From contig NC_133526.1 of NCBI RefSeq assembly GCF_048544455.1, positions 12,478,001 to 12,542,000 of the forward strand: 64,000 bases of DNA, written 5' to 3'. The position numbers and the translations under genes were made by a program. The stretch's first letter is position 1. Each line of letters starts with the position of its first letter. This DNA comes from Silene latifolia (Eukaryota > Streptophyta > Magnoliopsida > Caryophyllales > Caryophyllaceae). Positions 10,966 to 23,691 of this stretch are shown here, piece after piece. The notes below the pieces were generated by a model, which was not told where the DNA came from, ran no database searches, and saw only the letters and a program-made list of their open reading frames with translations.

Positions 10966-11862
10966 ATGGGATTTGCAGGAACTTCCTATGGGGGGGGTAA
11001 GGATTCTTATTATAGAGGACCTGCTGTTAGCTGGGATAGGTGTTGTGCTCCAAAGAAAGAGGGTGGCCTGGGGATTAAGGATCCAAAAACTTGGAATAAG
11101 GCCCTTCTTGGTAAGTATGTTTGGTGGATTGCCTCAAAGAAGGATCATCTGTGGGTGAAATGGATCAACCATGTGTACATGAAAGGGGCTCATTGGACCA
11201 GCTACTCTCCACCTAATAACTGTAGTTGGTCTTGGAAAAAAATAGCTCATACAATGGAGGATTTCAAGACTGCCTATGTGAGTGATAATTGGCTGGGCAC
11301 TCCTGCTAATTATACTCCTAAGGAAGGGTACACTTGGCTTATACCACCTCAACTTCAGGTAAGGTGGTGGAAAATTTGTTGGAATACCTTAAACATTCCC
11401 AAATCTTCTTTTATTTTCTGGGCAGTTTCTCTTGGCAGATTGTTGACTAGGGATAGAATGTTGCGTATGGGATTTCCTCAAGGTGTTAACTGTTATATTT
11501 GTGATGAAGTCCCTGAAGATAATCCTCACCTCTTCTATAAGTGTCATTTCAGTAATTGTTGCATACAGCTTCTGCATCAACACTTAGAAATCAGTTTGGA
11601 TCCTACTGATCTTGTCAGCTGGTAAAATAGAGGGAGAAAATTTAGTCTGCTCACCAGGAAGTTTGTGGTTGCCTGTCATGTGATGTTGACATACATGATA
11701 TGGCACACTAGGAACAGGGCTAGAGTTTATCAACATGTTCCTTATCCTAAACTGGTTGTCAGGCAAGCTATTCAGGACGTTTCAAAGCGGTTTTGGTCCA
11801 GAAACAAGACTGCAGTTACCAAGAGTGAAGATGTGTGGTTACAACGGCTGGAAAATATTTGA
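10966..11862 (+). pseudogene. LINE ORF2 C-terminus with zf-RVT-like domain (broken)
   Basis: The frame holds W...C.PK.EGGLGIKD, a common feature of plant LINE C-termini, then a zinc-binding-like region with PKSSFIFWAVSLGRLLTRDR and CYICDEVPEDNPHLFYKCHF (about 11400-11560). A stop near 11623 separates it from a last piece ending near 11862, which keeps WHTRNRARVYQ. The 3' UTR and poly-A follow. Confidence 0.75.
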
Positions 11863-11991
11863 TTAGACTCTTGTTTGTGTATAGGACGTTATAGGTTTTA
11901 TCTTTTTTTGTATACATTTCTCGACCCTGTAACTGAATGATGCCTATTTTTTGATAGTAATATACTTAACCTTTACCACAAAAAAAAAAAA

Positions 11992-14522
11992 TCAAAATGT
12001 TTTCAAAAGCTAACTTTCCAAGTCAAAGACAGGTTTAAAACAAAATCAATTCGCCGATAAGCGTAGAACAAGTTATCAAACGTCTTCAATAACGAGTTCT
12101 AACATCCGATCAACGTCAAAATAAAAAGAAAAGGATAATCTATTCAAATGTTCTTTTGCAAAAGCCAAAATAAAAATGAAGGTTTCACCTTTAAGATCAG
12201 AAGGGAGTCAAATTTCTGAAAATGTAATATTAAACCTTGACAAAGAAATCATAAATAGATCAAAGTTAACATAAATTGGGTAAAATTTAAAGAAATCGCG
12301 AGTTTAGTAATTAAAATCATGATAAATGAGTCTATACTCAAGGAACAAAAGGAGGATTAAATCGAATTTTCATTTTCAAAATTTTAAAATAGGTACGGTT
12401 TTGCAAAACATAAACTTTTAACATCGAATCAAAACTGGTAGCTCGAAATGTTTAGAAATTAAACAAAAGAAAAGTAATTTGGACATCATAGATACAAGTA
12501 TGCTAAAAGGATTCAAACTTAACTAATCAAAAGAGCTATGATGAATTTCATAGGGTAAGAATTGAAGTAAAAACAATAAGAATGCCAAGGGTAAAGTTTT
12601 TATAGATCACTAGCATCAAACTTAAAGAAGCGGCATGATGAAACAAGGAAGAGAGGTATGAACGGTAAGCTTATGGTCAAAGAAGAAGGGAAATTAGACA
12701 ACACGGAAATGCCAGGTACTCAAATTTCAAACAACAACATCACCCTAAATGGTTCCGAAACTTCCTAACAACACAACTCATAACCACATTACTCCCAAGG
12801 ATTTCCTCAAATCATTTATGTTACTTTATCCTATTCCGTTCCATGAAACAAGGTACTCTACAATAAGTGTGATCTCATCACTCCAAATCCTCAAGCATTC
12901 ACAAACAACTTCCATAAGATCAAGGTCAAAGCTTCTAAAAAACTATACTCATATCCAACTAGTGTCAAGCCTGAGTTTCTCAAAAGGGTAAAACCCTCAA
13001 TCAATGATCCTAATTCCAACTCTAAATTCCCATAAAGGTTCCTCAAATATTCCACAAGGTTCTCCTTTCAAAACAAGATAGTAATATGCCAGCCCAAAGT
13101 CTGAAAAATCAATAAGATCTCGAGTCCTTCTATCCTTTTACTTATTACGGATTCCCAAAAGCAGAACTACACTCATCTACAACATCCTCCATCATCTCAA
13201 GTACTCAATACAACCTCAAGGTTTATAAAACCATAGGATTAACAAAGACTTTTCAATACTAAGTCTCTCTCAACTTAAGAACTCTCAAGAGCCAACTAAT
13301 ATCAAATCACATCACCAATGCATTATGGTCATTAACATTCCAAGGAATATTCTTTCAAATTCGATATACTAGAACTTTACTTACCATCGAGTTCTCAAGA
13401 AACGAGGTCTTAGTAGTAACAACACTTTGCCACCTCATATACTCTCATTCTAACACCATAAATTGAAACTATGTCCTTTAACTTAACAATTGGCGTCAAC
13501 CATACTATTATCCTTTCTAGCTACTAAAACAAGCGCTAAGATTTCCCACAATGTAGCTTAGTCTTACTCTCATACCATGCCTCAAGTAGTAATCAAGATC
13601 ACTCACTTAGACCAACTAATAACCCCACAATTAGCATTTCTCATATGGTAACATATACATTGTCAAACTCTCATGTCCAAAGTAATTACGAAAGCCAAGC
13701 GTAAATTCAACCTACTTACTCACTCAATCTTACATCCTCAAATCCATTATTCAATTTCATCCATTTTAAGTCAAGTACTAAGCACTAGCATCCCAAGACA
13801 AGTCTCACTACACTTCCCAAGCCTTTCTAATCCCAAACATAAACAACAAAGCCAAGTTCTATAACCTTAGCAACAAAAGCAACTCACTCTCGTTAACACA
13901 AATAACTCCACTAAACAACCACACTCACTTTATCAAGGAACTAGGTATAAGAATCACTAAGTATGTCTCATCACACTACCTAAGCCTTAACATCACAACC
14001 TCTTAAAACCAGGATCAAGGGTCAAACACAAACAATCTCCTCAAAAGTCAAATTTTCCAATCAAGGTCAACATTCCTCAAAAAAAGGGTACCATCAAAAG
14101 GCGTTAAGGGAGGATAAGCAAGGAACAAAGGACAAATTAGGGGTACAAGAGTAGCTTTCAAACAAAACAGAAGAGAGTTTAGAAGAATGATAAGCACCAA
14201 GAGATAAAGAGTAAAGTAAGATACACAAAGAATGAGAAACATCTTCGAGGAAGTAGAAACATTCTTCAAAGTTGAACAAATCTTCAATTTCTGGCAATAG
14301 GCACCAAATCTTGATCTTCACGTTGGTAGGTTTATGGTTATTGATCCAAGGGCACAATAAATATTAAAGGAGAATCAACAAACATGTTGGAACCTAACAA
14401 AGAGAAAACACACTACAGATTACCACCTTAGGTACTTAAGTCTACCCATCTCTCATTTATTATTCAAGGTCAAGTTCAAGTTTAAATTTGGGGTACACGT
14501 GTGTGCGTCGGGAGTAACATAT
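11992..14522 (-). mobile_element. Internal region of a minus-strand LTR element, non-coding
   Basis: This 2.5 kb stretch lies downstream, on the minus strand, of a primer binding site and LTR at 14,523-17,662. It has no ORF with a recognisable motif; short ORFs in both strands are low-complexity. It is probably a degenerate or non-autonomous internal region. The left end is bounded by the LINE poly-A, and no second LTR is visible there. Confidence 0.45.
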
Positions 14523-14534
14523 ACTCTGATACCA
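14523..14534 (-). other. Primer binding site, initiator tRNA-Met type
   Basis: On the minus strand the sequence reads TGGTATCAGAGT, two bases after the LTR end GGGGTGTCACA. It matches the usual TGGTATCAGAGC site in 11 of 12 positions and fixes the element orientation as minus. Confidence 0.8.
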
Positions 14535-14536
14535 AC

Positions 14537-17500
14537 TGTGACACCCCGCGATAAAGCGGAAAATATAACTAATAAATTAAAGCGGAAATTTATGATATTT
14601 TTAAAACCTTTTTATTACAAGTTAAAGATTAAAACGCGGGTGCCAAAAGAAAATGAAACAAATACTACAATAGGCAAACTTAGGTTATTACAACACAAGT
14701 CTAGAAAGCGGGGAAAAGATATCCTACGAATAAACAAATAAAGGGTTTCTAAACTAGCAAACTAAGGTCCAAGAGTTTAGTTCTCGCTAGCCCACACGTC
14801 TTCCCCATGTAAGCATCTTCACCATCTGTCATCCACAGTCATTGGGGAGTAACTCAAGGTTCTCCCAGCCACAATATGTCGAAATGCAAGTAACAAACAC
14901 CTAATTAAACATATTAATCATGCTACATATATGAACAATAAAGAACAAGGAGATATAATGAATAATCATGATGAGATAGGCATAATGCATTAAACTAAAT
15001 ATGCAATCAAGAAGATAGAATAACCAAGTCAACCAACTCATATTGACACGACTCACAAGTGTAAGACCAACACAAAGTGTAAACGGAGTATCCGACTCAG
15101 AGGCTACCTTTAAAGCATGTCCGAGATACCACACACAAGACTACATCCTAGACTCCACTCCTCCTGGTAGGACGACGATCATAATACGGTCCTAGTCTAA
15201 ACCTGGCCAGACTCTCGAGATGGACGACACCCGATTCGACATATGGTGACCCATCCGCATCCAAGACTCGAAACATGGTACACCTAACCGTGACCGAAGG
15301 TCGAGTAACCCCAAATCGGAACCATGTCACCTAACCGTGACCCAAGGTCCGAAGAGGCGGAAGGATAGCCCAATCCGGAAACATGGCACCTAACCGTAAC
15401 CAATGGTCCGAAAGGGCAAATAAGGAATGTCAAGTCATCACACAATGTAAAACGTCACACTTGAGTCACAATAAGAGTAAGAATGATCATGCAAGCATAA
15501 ACACGATAGAATGTCATATATCATGGAATCATTAATGTCACATTCATACTTATGGCTCGCATCTCACCATAAGTACGGATGGGAACATCAATTCCGACGA
15601 TCATATCGCAACTAGAGGGCTTATGGCTCACCTTTAGTATCCGATAGGACCAAGACTCTCACAACAGGACAATACAAGGCATTATCAAGAATATGACTCT
15701 TACTAGTACTTATAATATATACCTCATACTTGCATTATATTGATAAATATTTCATTTTATAATTTAACATGTCGGTTAAATAAAACATAACAAGCGATAA
15801 TGAATAATTTACGTTATATGAAATATACGGGATAAAATGTAACCAACACAAGTGGGTCATCCATAATTCTATACCATAATGTTGGCCCATGAAGCATACG
15901 ATTCCAACTAATGAAACATGACAAGTCCAACTCATAAAACATGACTAGTCCAACTAATAAAGCATAAGAAGTCCAATTACCAAAATCAAATGAGCCCAAC
16001 AAACTAAATATGTGAAAGAACGATATTAACAAATTACGTTTTATAAAATACGAGACGGAAATTAAATAATTTCAAATAAACTAAACTAGAACCAAAACCA
16101 TCCGTAAATACGACTCAAAGACCTTTTGGGCAGCACTAAATACGACCCAACAGCCAACCATACTCGGCCTCTCAACCCGCCACTATAACCAACCAAGTCA
16201 GCCACCAAAATCGTACCCATCACGGTCCACAAAGAGCTATCTGACACGAGATTATGGAGTATACACAAGATGGAATTTAATGGTTCACACATACAACAAC
16301 CAACATAACACATTTCGACTCCTAAATATCGTCCCACGACGCCCAAATCCACCCAAGAACCCTTACGCGGCTGCCAACATCCGAGCCAACACAAGCCCCA
16401 ACCCACGGCTCAAAGGAGCCACCTTGGGCAGCTCACCACGGTCTGATGGCCGCCCAAAAATACCATCCAACCATCACCATTCCACCCCTAAAGCAACCAC
16501 CATTCGTCTACCCACAACCACCCTTCACACCACCTTATACTCCGTCCAAACTCAGTCCAAAAACAGAACCAAAAGATGCATAAAACCGAACCCAAAACCA
16601 GTCCTAAAGTGCATAGCAAAACCCGTCACAAAACAGTCCAATCCCCTGTTCGAATCCCGTGCTAAAACAGAACCAATTATGAGCACCAAAAGGACGGGAG
16701 TAAGAACAATAAGACTTCAACAACAGCTAAAGAATCGAACTTTACTGCAAAAGAGTATAAAAACCGAGTTGAAGGGACGGAATATCGACTCATTGTCGAG
16801 TAACCTATCACCGTTACCTTTAACCCTCGAATTCCCGAGTAAAAACGTCCAAAGCACGAGCCTTTATTCAGTTTTCAAGGTCTTCAACTAAATAGGAGGA
16901 AAAACGAGTTGTTTGAGTCATAAAACCGAGTTTGTCATAAGATGCCATTTTTGAAACCTCAACAAAATTGAGACTTTCTTACCTTAAAAGAACGAGGAAT
17001 GAACGGGGAAGCTAATGGTACAAAATAATGGAGTTTAGTTGAGAAATAAGGGATGAAATGGAGGTTGAAGGAGGCGGGGATGGGTGTTTGTTGTTGCTGC
17101 TGCTGTGTGTTTTGTTTTACGCAGGAAAGAGGAAGAAGAAGAAGAAAAGGGGGTGGGTCACGGTTTTATTAGAACCACAACAAAATATTAATATTAATAA
17201 CAATAATATATATAATAATATATAAAGTATAATAAAAGAATATAATAATAATAAAAGAATTATATAAAATATATAATAGTATATAAAAGAGATATTTAGA
17301 GGTAGGATGTAAGAGGGTAGGTGAGTGTGTTGTCGATATAGGATATGTCGAGAAAAGATTAGTCTCACAAGTGGAAATGTTACGGTCTATAGCTAGACGG
17401 AAATTAAGACGGGAATTATTATTATTGTCATTATTATTGTCCGACCAAAATATACATACATATATTCTTATATAAATTATGCCTCAAAAATATAATTTAA

Positions 17501-17662
17501 TAATACATATTTTTATATAAATGAGCTTTTATATATATTACTTTTATAAAAATCGTGTTTGACATAAAATTAATTAAATTGAATAATTCAAAATATATAA
17601 TAAGGTAATTAAATGGTTTAATTAATTTTAAATGTCAAAATAGGAAATTCGCGAGTGTTACA
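14537..17662 (-). repeat. 3.1 kb LTR (minus strand) of a gypsy-like element
   Basis: On the minus strand the segment begins TGTAACACTCGCGA (at 17662) and ends TCGCGGGGTGTCACA (at 14537), giving TG...CA termini with imperfect inverted repeats and CGCG near both ends. A tRNA-Met primer site follows directly. Inside are a three-unit tandem repeat (15270-15415) and an AT-rich low-complexity part (about 17150-17640). The length and non-coding content fit Tekay/Del-like LTRs. An alternative reading runs the LTR to 19472, where TGTAATACCCCG also begins. Confidence 0.6.
15270..15415. repeat. Three-unit tandem repeat in the LTR
   Basis: Units of about 50-60 bp start near 15270, 15319 and 15378. They share GAA.CATG..CACCTAACCGT (plus strand) and GGTCCGAA-like ends. 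Confidence 0.7.
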
Positions 17663-19472
17663 AACAATATTAATATTAGCCAACACAAGTCAGTATAATT
17701 CACCCTTCCAGCAATCACGATATTATCAGCCAACATATACAATATGAATCTCCCTTCCAACAATTACGATTATATCAACCAACACAATTCACATACGATC
17801 AATTCACCTTAACATAAGCTATCCAATAAACCAAATATTATCGAGTAAGAGTTGAGTAGGATTTATCACTACCTGACAAGCAATTCCAATTACGCAGCTC
17901 AAGCAATCCAATAAATAAAGCAATCCGATCCGATTATAATTCTTCACAACCGTCACCTAATCAAAATATTACAATTCAATTCAATTATTTATTTATTTAT
18001 TACTTTTATTTAATTATTCCAACTAATTATTTATTATAATTATTAAAGGTTACGATAACTAAAAACCCGACTCAATGAAACAAGCCCGAGTCACCCGAAT
18101 TACCCACTTAAAACCCGTCACAAAAACAAACACGCAAAACCCCCAATACACGATTTAGAAATCGTGACCAGCCCCCCTCATAAAACCCACCAAACCCGAC
18201 ACCACAAGCCACCAAGACCACCCCTAGTTCTGCCACCTCCTAGCCCACACCACGACGAGCACCCATGATCAAAACCACCACTCAACCCGCCACCGGCAGC
18301 TCCCAAACACTCTGCCCCAACAGTCCTCTTCAAACCGACACAACCAACACCACTCCCTCACTCACCATCTTACACCACGACCACGACCACCAGTGGCCAC
18401 CACTATGGTCTCCCTTGACCCACGGTAGTCCCACCACTAACCACAACCGCTCACGGAAGCCCACAACCACCCAGAAATGACACCAACAACCCCTCAAACC
18501 CTTCCCCCCGTTCTCGCGATTTCCGGCCACCAACAGCACCAACCACCACTAACCACCCTTCCAACACCACCAACATGACCGACCACCTTCCCCCATCACA
18601 ACCCTACCATGCCCAGGTCAAGACTCGGCCGAATAAGGGTTCAATTACCCCTTACAACCACCCACGACCTAAACCCGCAACCCCCCTGACCAGCCACCTT
18701 TAGCCACCCCAAAAACCACCCTAGCAAGGTCCACGATGGTCAAATAAGGTCAGGTCAGAATCTCGGCAGTCCAAGGTTTCCCTAGGTCCAAATCTCGAGT
18801 CCTATGGTGGTCTATAGAGGTGACACGGTTGTATTAAAGATGCTTGCACAATTAAGTATAAAACCGATTTAGGACGAGTAATTACCTCGAGTCGATTAAT
18901 TGGTTTTTGTTAATTCCTTCTTCTTCCATCTCCTAAAGCTCCCCCTCTTAATTTGTGATTTATATCTCAGATTTAACATGGTATTTATAGTGTAAGATTA
19001 GAGAGAAAACGAGGTCAATTAGGAAACTATTATAATTTACCTTATTCTAATTAATATAGGAATTACAATTATTATAATTGCCATTATGTTATTATTATTA
19101 TTACATGTATTAGTCTTACCATAAGTAGGATTTCCTCATACAATATTTACTAACTTATTATTGCCATAACTTATTATTATTATTAATATAATTATTATTA
19201 CCTTTATATATTATTATTTCCATATTATAATATTATTAATTCCCGATACAATTCCCGATCACACTCATACTAGATGAACCATAAAATACGGCCCAACTAA
19301 CAATGGCACACGGGCCAATGCTAAATATTAGCTAAACCCAATTCCCGACTTGGATACTTAATTTATTACTTAATTAACGTCTTACTGTAATTATTATTAG
19401 AAATACCTCTAACTAATTATTAAATTACATAAATTATTCTTATTAATTATTATTAAATTACGGGGTATTACA
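17663..19472 (-). repeat. LTR-like fragment beginning TGTAATACCCCG (minus strand)
   Basis: On the minus strand this segment starts TGTAATACCCCGTAATTT at 19472 and carries a TATA-like CTATAAATACC near 18990. It is C-rich on the plus strand around 18,100-18,750. It ends where the 3.1 kb LTR begins. It may be the 5' part of a second element's LTR, interrupted by the first, or the upstream part of one 4.9 kb LTR. No coding potential is seen. Confidence 0.45.
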
Positions 19473-20013
19473 TTAATTTTTTTTAATCTATATAATATTA
19501 CTTGTTCGTTACCTATATGCCTCCTTAATTAGGCCCACATCAATATCACTCATGCATCATCACAATAATTGAAAATTTATCATTTCTTTTACCATTTATC
19601 CTACTAGTTTTAGCAAAATTATTTCATTTGCTTTTTAGAGGCTAAACTTTGAAAACTATGATAGCTAACTCATTATAAATATAAAACTTTGAAAGATAAA
19701 ATTAACATATTTAGTTTTGTTACGAACTATCTTCGTAATATTATTTTTCTTTTGAAAAAAAATTGTATGTATAAAAGGAAGAAAAATATAGTTAAAGTAT
19801 CGTCTCGAAAACCACCAAAAAGTAAATGGGTACATTAAATTTGGTTGGAGGGAGTAATTTTTAAAATAAAATCATATTTAATATTAGTAATATAATTATA
19901 TTCATTACTTTTCATATTTATATTATACAGAGTAACGTTTATAAAATAATATTTCGAGTCACTTGATTGCCTATGATGACGACACCCAGTCTCACAGTTA
20001 TGGGTGCTCATTG
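19473..20013. other. AT-rich intergenic segment
   Basis: No ORF or repeat structure is recognised. It is the left flank of the nested element that begins at 20014 and ends with CATTG, its target-site duplication. Confidence 0.4.
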
Positions 20014-20689
20014 TGATGCGAAATGGGATTGCCTCAAAGACATGGAGCAGCTATTCGGGTTTAAGTCCGAGTCGAGCAAGGAAAATCGGAGTCCTAAAAG
20101 TATTTGGATTAGAATAACTTTCTTAATTCGATTAGAAATCAGTGAATCACAAGTATTTTCTAGTCGAGTAGTAGTAGGTTTATTATTTCCTAGTCATATG
20201 CTCATAGCATAAGTTGTTACTTTCCTAATTGTAGTAGAAGTATTTATTTTCCTAGTTATATTAGGAATCTAGTTTATTTCCTAATTTTAATCAGATTAAA
20301 ATAAGGCAATTATGCCATCTAGTAATCCATTAAGGAGATGTTTCCTTATTCCGTTTAGGAGTCAAGTTAGATAGCTATAAATAGGGAGTCATTATAATTG
20401 TTCAAAAATAAGATTGAGTTACTGGATAAAAAAAGTGAGTTTTTCTTTTACAGTTGTAAACATCGGTTCGACGTGTTCGTTCCAAAATTGTTATTGTTTG
20501 ACGCGTTTTCAAGGATTAACCCGAGTTATAATCAATAGGTCTTGATTATAGTTCACCATTGTTCGAGTTATAGGTCTAACCCGAGCAAATATCTCATTGT
20601 TTTGATTTCTAGACAGATTTCAAAGCAAATATTCTTATTTCATTATTGTTCTTTATTCTTTAAACCGCTTCTGCGCAATTTTTGTATCA
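20014..20689 (+). repeat. 5' LTR of the compact element
   Basis: It runs from TGATGCGAAATGGG to TTTTTGTATCA and has a TATA box (TATAAATA) at 20376-20383. The same block recurs in two pieces at 21447-21504 and 30932-31533. Confidence 0.85.
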
Positions 20690-20693
20690 TAAG

Positions 20694-20705
20694 TGGTATC
20701 ACAGC
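20694..20705 (+). other. Primer binding site, initiator tRNA-Met type
   Basis: TGGTATCACAGC lies four bases after the 5' LTR and matches the standard site with one mismatch. Confidence 0.8.
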
Positions 20706-20976
20706 TTCGGCTCTTGATTTTCCTAAATCTAGACGGTCCTAGGCGTGTCAAAGCCAAGTTGTTAGTTGAATTTATAATTGCGTTTGAAGTTTAAGGGTTA
20801 AACTCAAGCAGGTAGTTTGAGGGTTAGTCAGTTTTGCATCTCGGGAGAAAGTTTCTAGTAACCTATTCTTCAAGGCGTTACGATATTTATTAAAAAAAAT
20901 ATTGTTCACGCGTGGTACTGTTCATCTGAAAAAAAGGAAGAGGAAAAAAAGGTGAAAAAGAAGAAACACGTCAAGA

Positions 20977-21312
20977 GTGTTCTCAAGACAAAGCATCTAC
21001 GAGGAGAATGTTAAGTTTGATCCGAGATCACCTCTTATTTTTGACGATTATCATGATGAGGGAACATGTGATATTGATTATGAAGCTACACGATCTATAA
21101 TTTTTGATAAAGTCAATTTTCCAGAGAAGGAACGATATCAGCTTTTGTTTGATAAGATTATAGGTGCCATGAGTTATGGTTGTTCAATGAAAGTGACAGT
21201 TGATTTTGATAATCTCTTGCAAGGAGGGTGGCGAGGTGGAAGGCACGAGTTGAAATGGCACATGATAACTTTGAAATTAAGAGGGATTAACGAGCAAGAT
21301 TGCATCGAATAA
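20977..21312 (+). CDS. Short ORF of unknown family in the compact element
   Basis: A 111-codon ORF occupies nearly half of the 757 bp internal region. It is acidic in its first half (DDYHDEGTCDIDYEA) and basic near the end (GGWRGGRHELKWH). I do not recognise it as gag, protease or another known domain, and no zinc knuckle is present. It could be a remnant of gag, an acquired sequence or a chance ORF. The Met start is simply the first in frame. Confidence 0.35.
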   Translation: MFSRQSIYEENVKFDPRSPLIFDDYHDEGTCDIDYEATRSIIFDKVNFPEKERYQLLFDKIIGAMSYGCSMKVTVDFDNLLQGGWRGGRHELKWHMITLKLRGINEQDCIE

Positions 21313-21446
21313 TATTCAACACTATGTTCCAGCTTATTACTAATTTTTGTCATCAATTTTGCATCTGGATTTATAAGGTTTGTATTTGAGCTCGGAGGGT
21401 TAAGACTTAAAGAATTTAGGACAATTCTTTCTAAAAAGGGAGGGGA

Positions 21447-21504
21447 TGATGCGAAATGGGATTGCCTCAAAGACATGGAGTAACTATTCGGGTCTACGTC
21501 TGGG
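21447..21504 (+). repeat. 3' LTR of the compact element, first piece
   Basis: It begins TGATGCGAAATGGG after the purine tract AAAAAGGGAGGGGA (21433-21446). It stops at CTGGG (21500-21504), the target-site duplication of the inserted element, and continues at 30932. Confidence 0.85.
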
Positions 21505-23691
21505 TGATGACCGGTTTTTGCCGTCACTTTCGGTACCAAAAACAATTTATAAAACCCAATTAAAAAGTAGTATTTAATCGGGGTCGAACACAAAGATGGC
21601 GGGGGTTAGATACTTGGTCGGTTTAAGTCCTATTTTAGTCAAATAAAAATAAGATTGATTATTTGTAAATTAAGATGCAAATAAGATATAAAATTAAGCT
21701 AAATGAAAATTGCTTCTAATCAAATGAATGAAAGCTAAAATCTTTGGGTTCACTTAGGTAAGTCGGGGAAGAGAAGATTGTTAACAAGAAATAGGTAATG
21801 ATAACGGCCTATGATTGATCCTAATTTCTTAGTCAATTAGAGCTAACCAACAAGCATTCACTTAGTAAGAAAAACTCGTCTCGACCATGCCATGTAGGCC
21901 TTCCATTGTCTTTCGACCTAGGATAGACTAAACATGACAATGAAAGACTCAAACTTTCATTTAAGCAATCCATCAAACATTTCATAGGCATGGGAGTAAG
22001 GGTTTACAAACAAGCTTTCACTTAGTTGAGACAAACTCATCACAATCATGCATAAAGACTATCTAATAGCATAGGCACCAAGATGGATCAAATATGTCTA
22101 AGAAAGGTTCCAACTTTCATTTTAAGCATCTCATTAAACACTTCTAAAACCATCTAATAACATAATGCACCAAGATAAGTTAAACATGCTAATGAAAGAT
22201 TCAAACTTTCGTTCAAACATTTCATCGAGCACTTCATATGCACAAGAGTAAGGTCAATTAATTACCCAATTAAAAAGGTTAACAATCCAAATTTACCCCT
22301 TTAATCACCCAAGATCCTCCATGACCTTAGATAAGACTACTCACACATGTTCATGGGTGAGAAATTAACAACAAATTGCAATAAAACACAACCAAACATG
22401 ATGAACATGGTAAAGTTTAATACTTTGGGTAAATAACAATTAAAGAACATAAGAAATGTAAACTAATGAAGTAATATAAACAATAGATGAGAATTATACC
22501 TATTAAGAGGAAAGTAACAAACTTGGATAATAATGGAAGATGAATTTCTTCTTGTTTTCCAAATACAACCCAAATGACTAATTGTAAACTAATGAAAAGA
22601 GATGAACTTGGATAAACAAAAGAACAATTGTATTAATTTTTGAGTAAAGATTACAACTTTGATAAGAGAAAATTGATAGAGGAGAAATATTCTAACTAGG
22701 GTTCTAAAATATTGAGAGAAAGATGAACTAACTAGTCTAATTTCTAAGGTAGTCTAATTCTAATCTAATGATAGTGTTATATATAGTAGTTTAATGAGAG
22801 GTAGTCTTTATATACTACTTCTACTAATTACTACTAATAATTATAATAATAATACTAATAATAATAATAATCTAAGGACTCCCTAATAATCAAACTAATA
22901 CACGACAAAACCGGAGACCAAAAGGACAAGGGGGAAAACGACAACGAGAATCACAGCATGAGTTGCCCAGCCGGGTGGCCGTCCACGGCCATGGCACCTG
23001 GGGAGGTTCCTGGAAACTTGAGGAATATTTGAATGTATTCCCAGCCGGATGAGGGGCGACGGACGGTACCCGTCCTGGGAGTGCGATTTGACGTTGGGAG
23101 CCGAGTTGGAGGCGGCCATGACCCTACTGGGATGCAATTGTTGTATTTGTATCCAATTGACTCGGTTTCGATTTCGAGTTCAATATTGACGGTGGCTGTG
23201 ATTGGTGGATGCCGGTGATGACGGAGTAATTCTGGGCTGCTCGCGGATTGTTGCTGCTGATGAATAATGGTGGTGAATTAATGATGGAGCAGGACGTTGA
23301 TACGGGTTTTCGTGGTAGCTACTGCTCCTCGTTGAATGATGTCGGGATGCTGATGGTGAATTGCAGGTGGATATGGTGATGAATGATGGTAATGGCGAGG
23401 TGATGCAGGGGAGCTGTTGCGGCTGAGGTGAATCGAAACATGGGTGAATGAAGATGGTGGTGGTAAATGATGCAGGGGATTAGAGGGGTAGTTATGGTGA
23501 TGCGTGGTTTGCAGGTGTCGGGTTGATTTTGGTCGAGAAGGAAAAACAGAGGTGAGCAGGGGATAAATCGTTGTATGAAGGTGGTTTAATGGCGGGAGGT
23601 TGATGATGTTGGTGTTTGTTGCTGATGAATTGTTGCATGAAGGAGGTGGTGTGGGGGATGAGTTGATGATGAAGATGCAGGTAGTGTTGGG

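Larger units (their letters stand above)
8310..11991 (+). mobile_element. L1-type LINE, 5'-truncated and degenerate
   Basis: This non-LTR retrotransposon reads on the plus strand. It has an ORF1 tail, apurinic endonuclease, reverse transcriptase and a C-terminal zf-RVT-like domain, and ends in a 12-nt poly-A (11980-11991). The 5' boundary is uncertain because the sequence passes from retroelement leader (near 8265-8310) into LINE coding sequence without a clear junction. Several in-frame stops (for example near 8779, 9055, 9166, 10270 and 11623) and frame changes mean it cannot encode a full ORF2. I could not find a convincing target-site duplication. Confidence 0.85.

Noticed and set aside
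16280-16891. 203-codon plus-strand ORF
   Set aside because: It lies wholly inside the 3.1 kb LTR, is low-complexity (Pro/Thr/Lys/Asn-rich), has no known motif and starts in non-coding LTR sequence.
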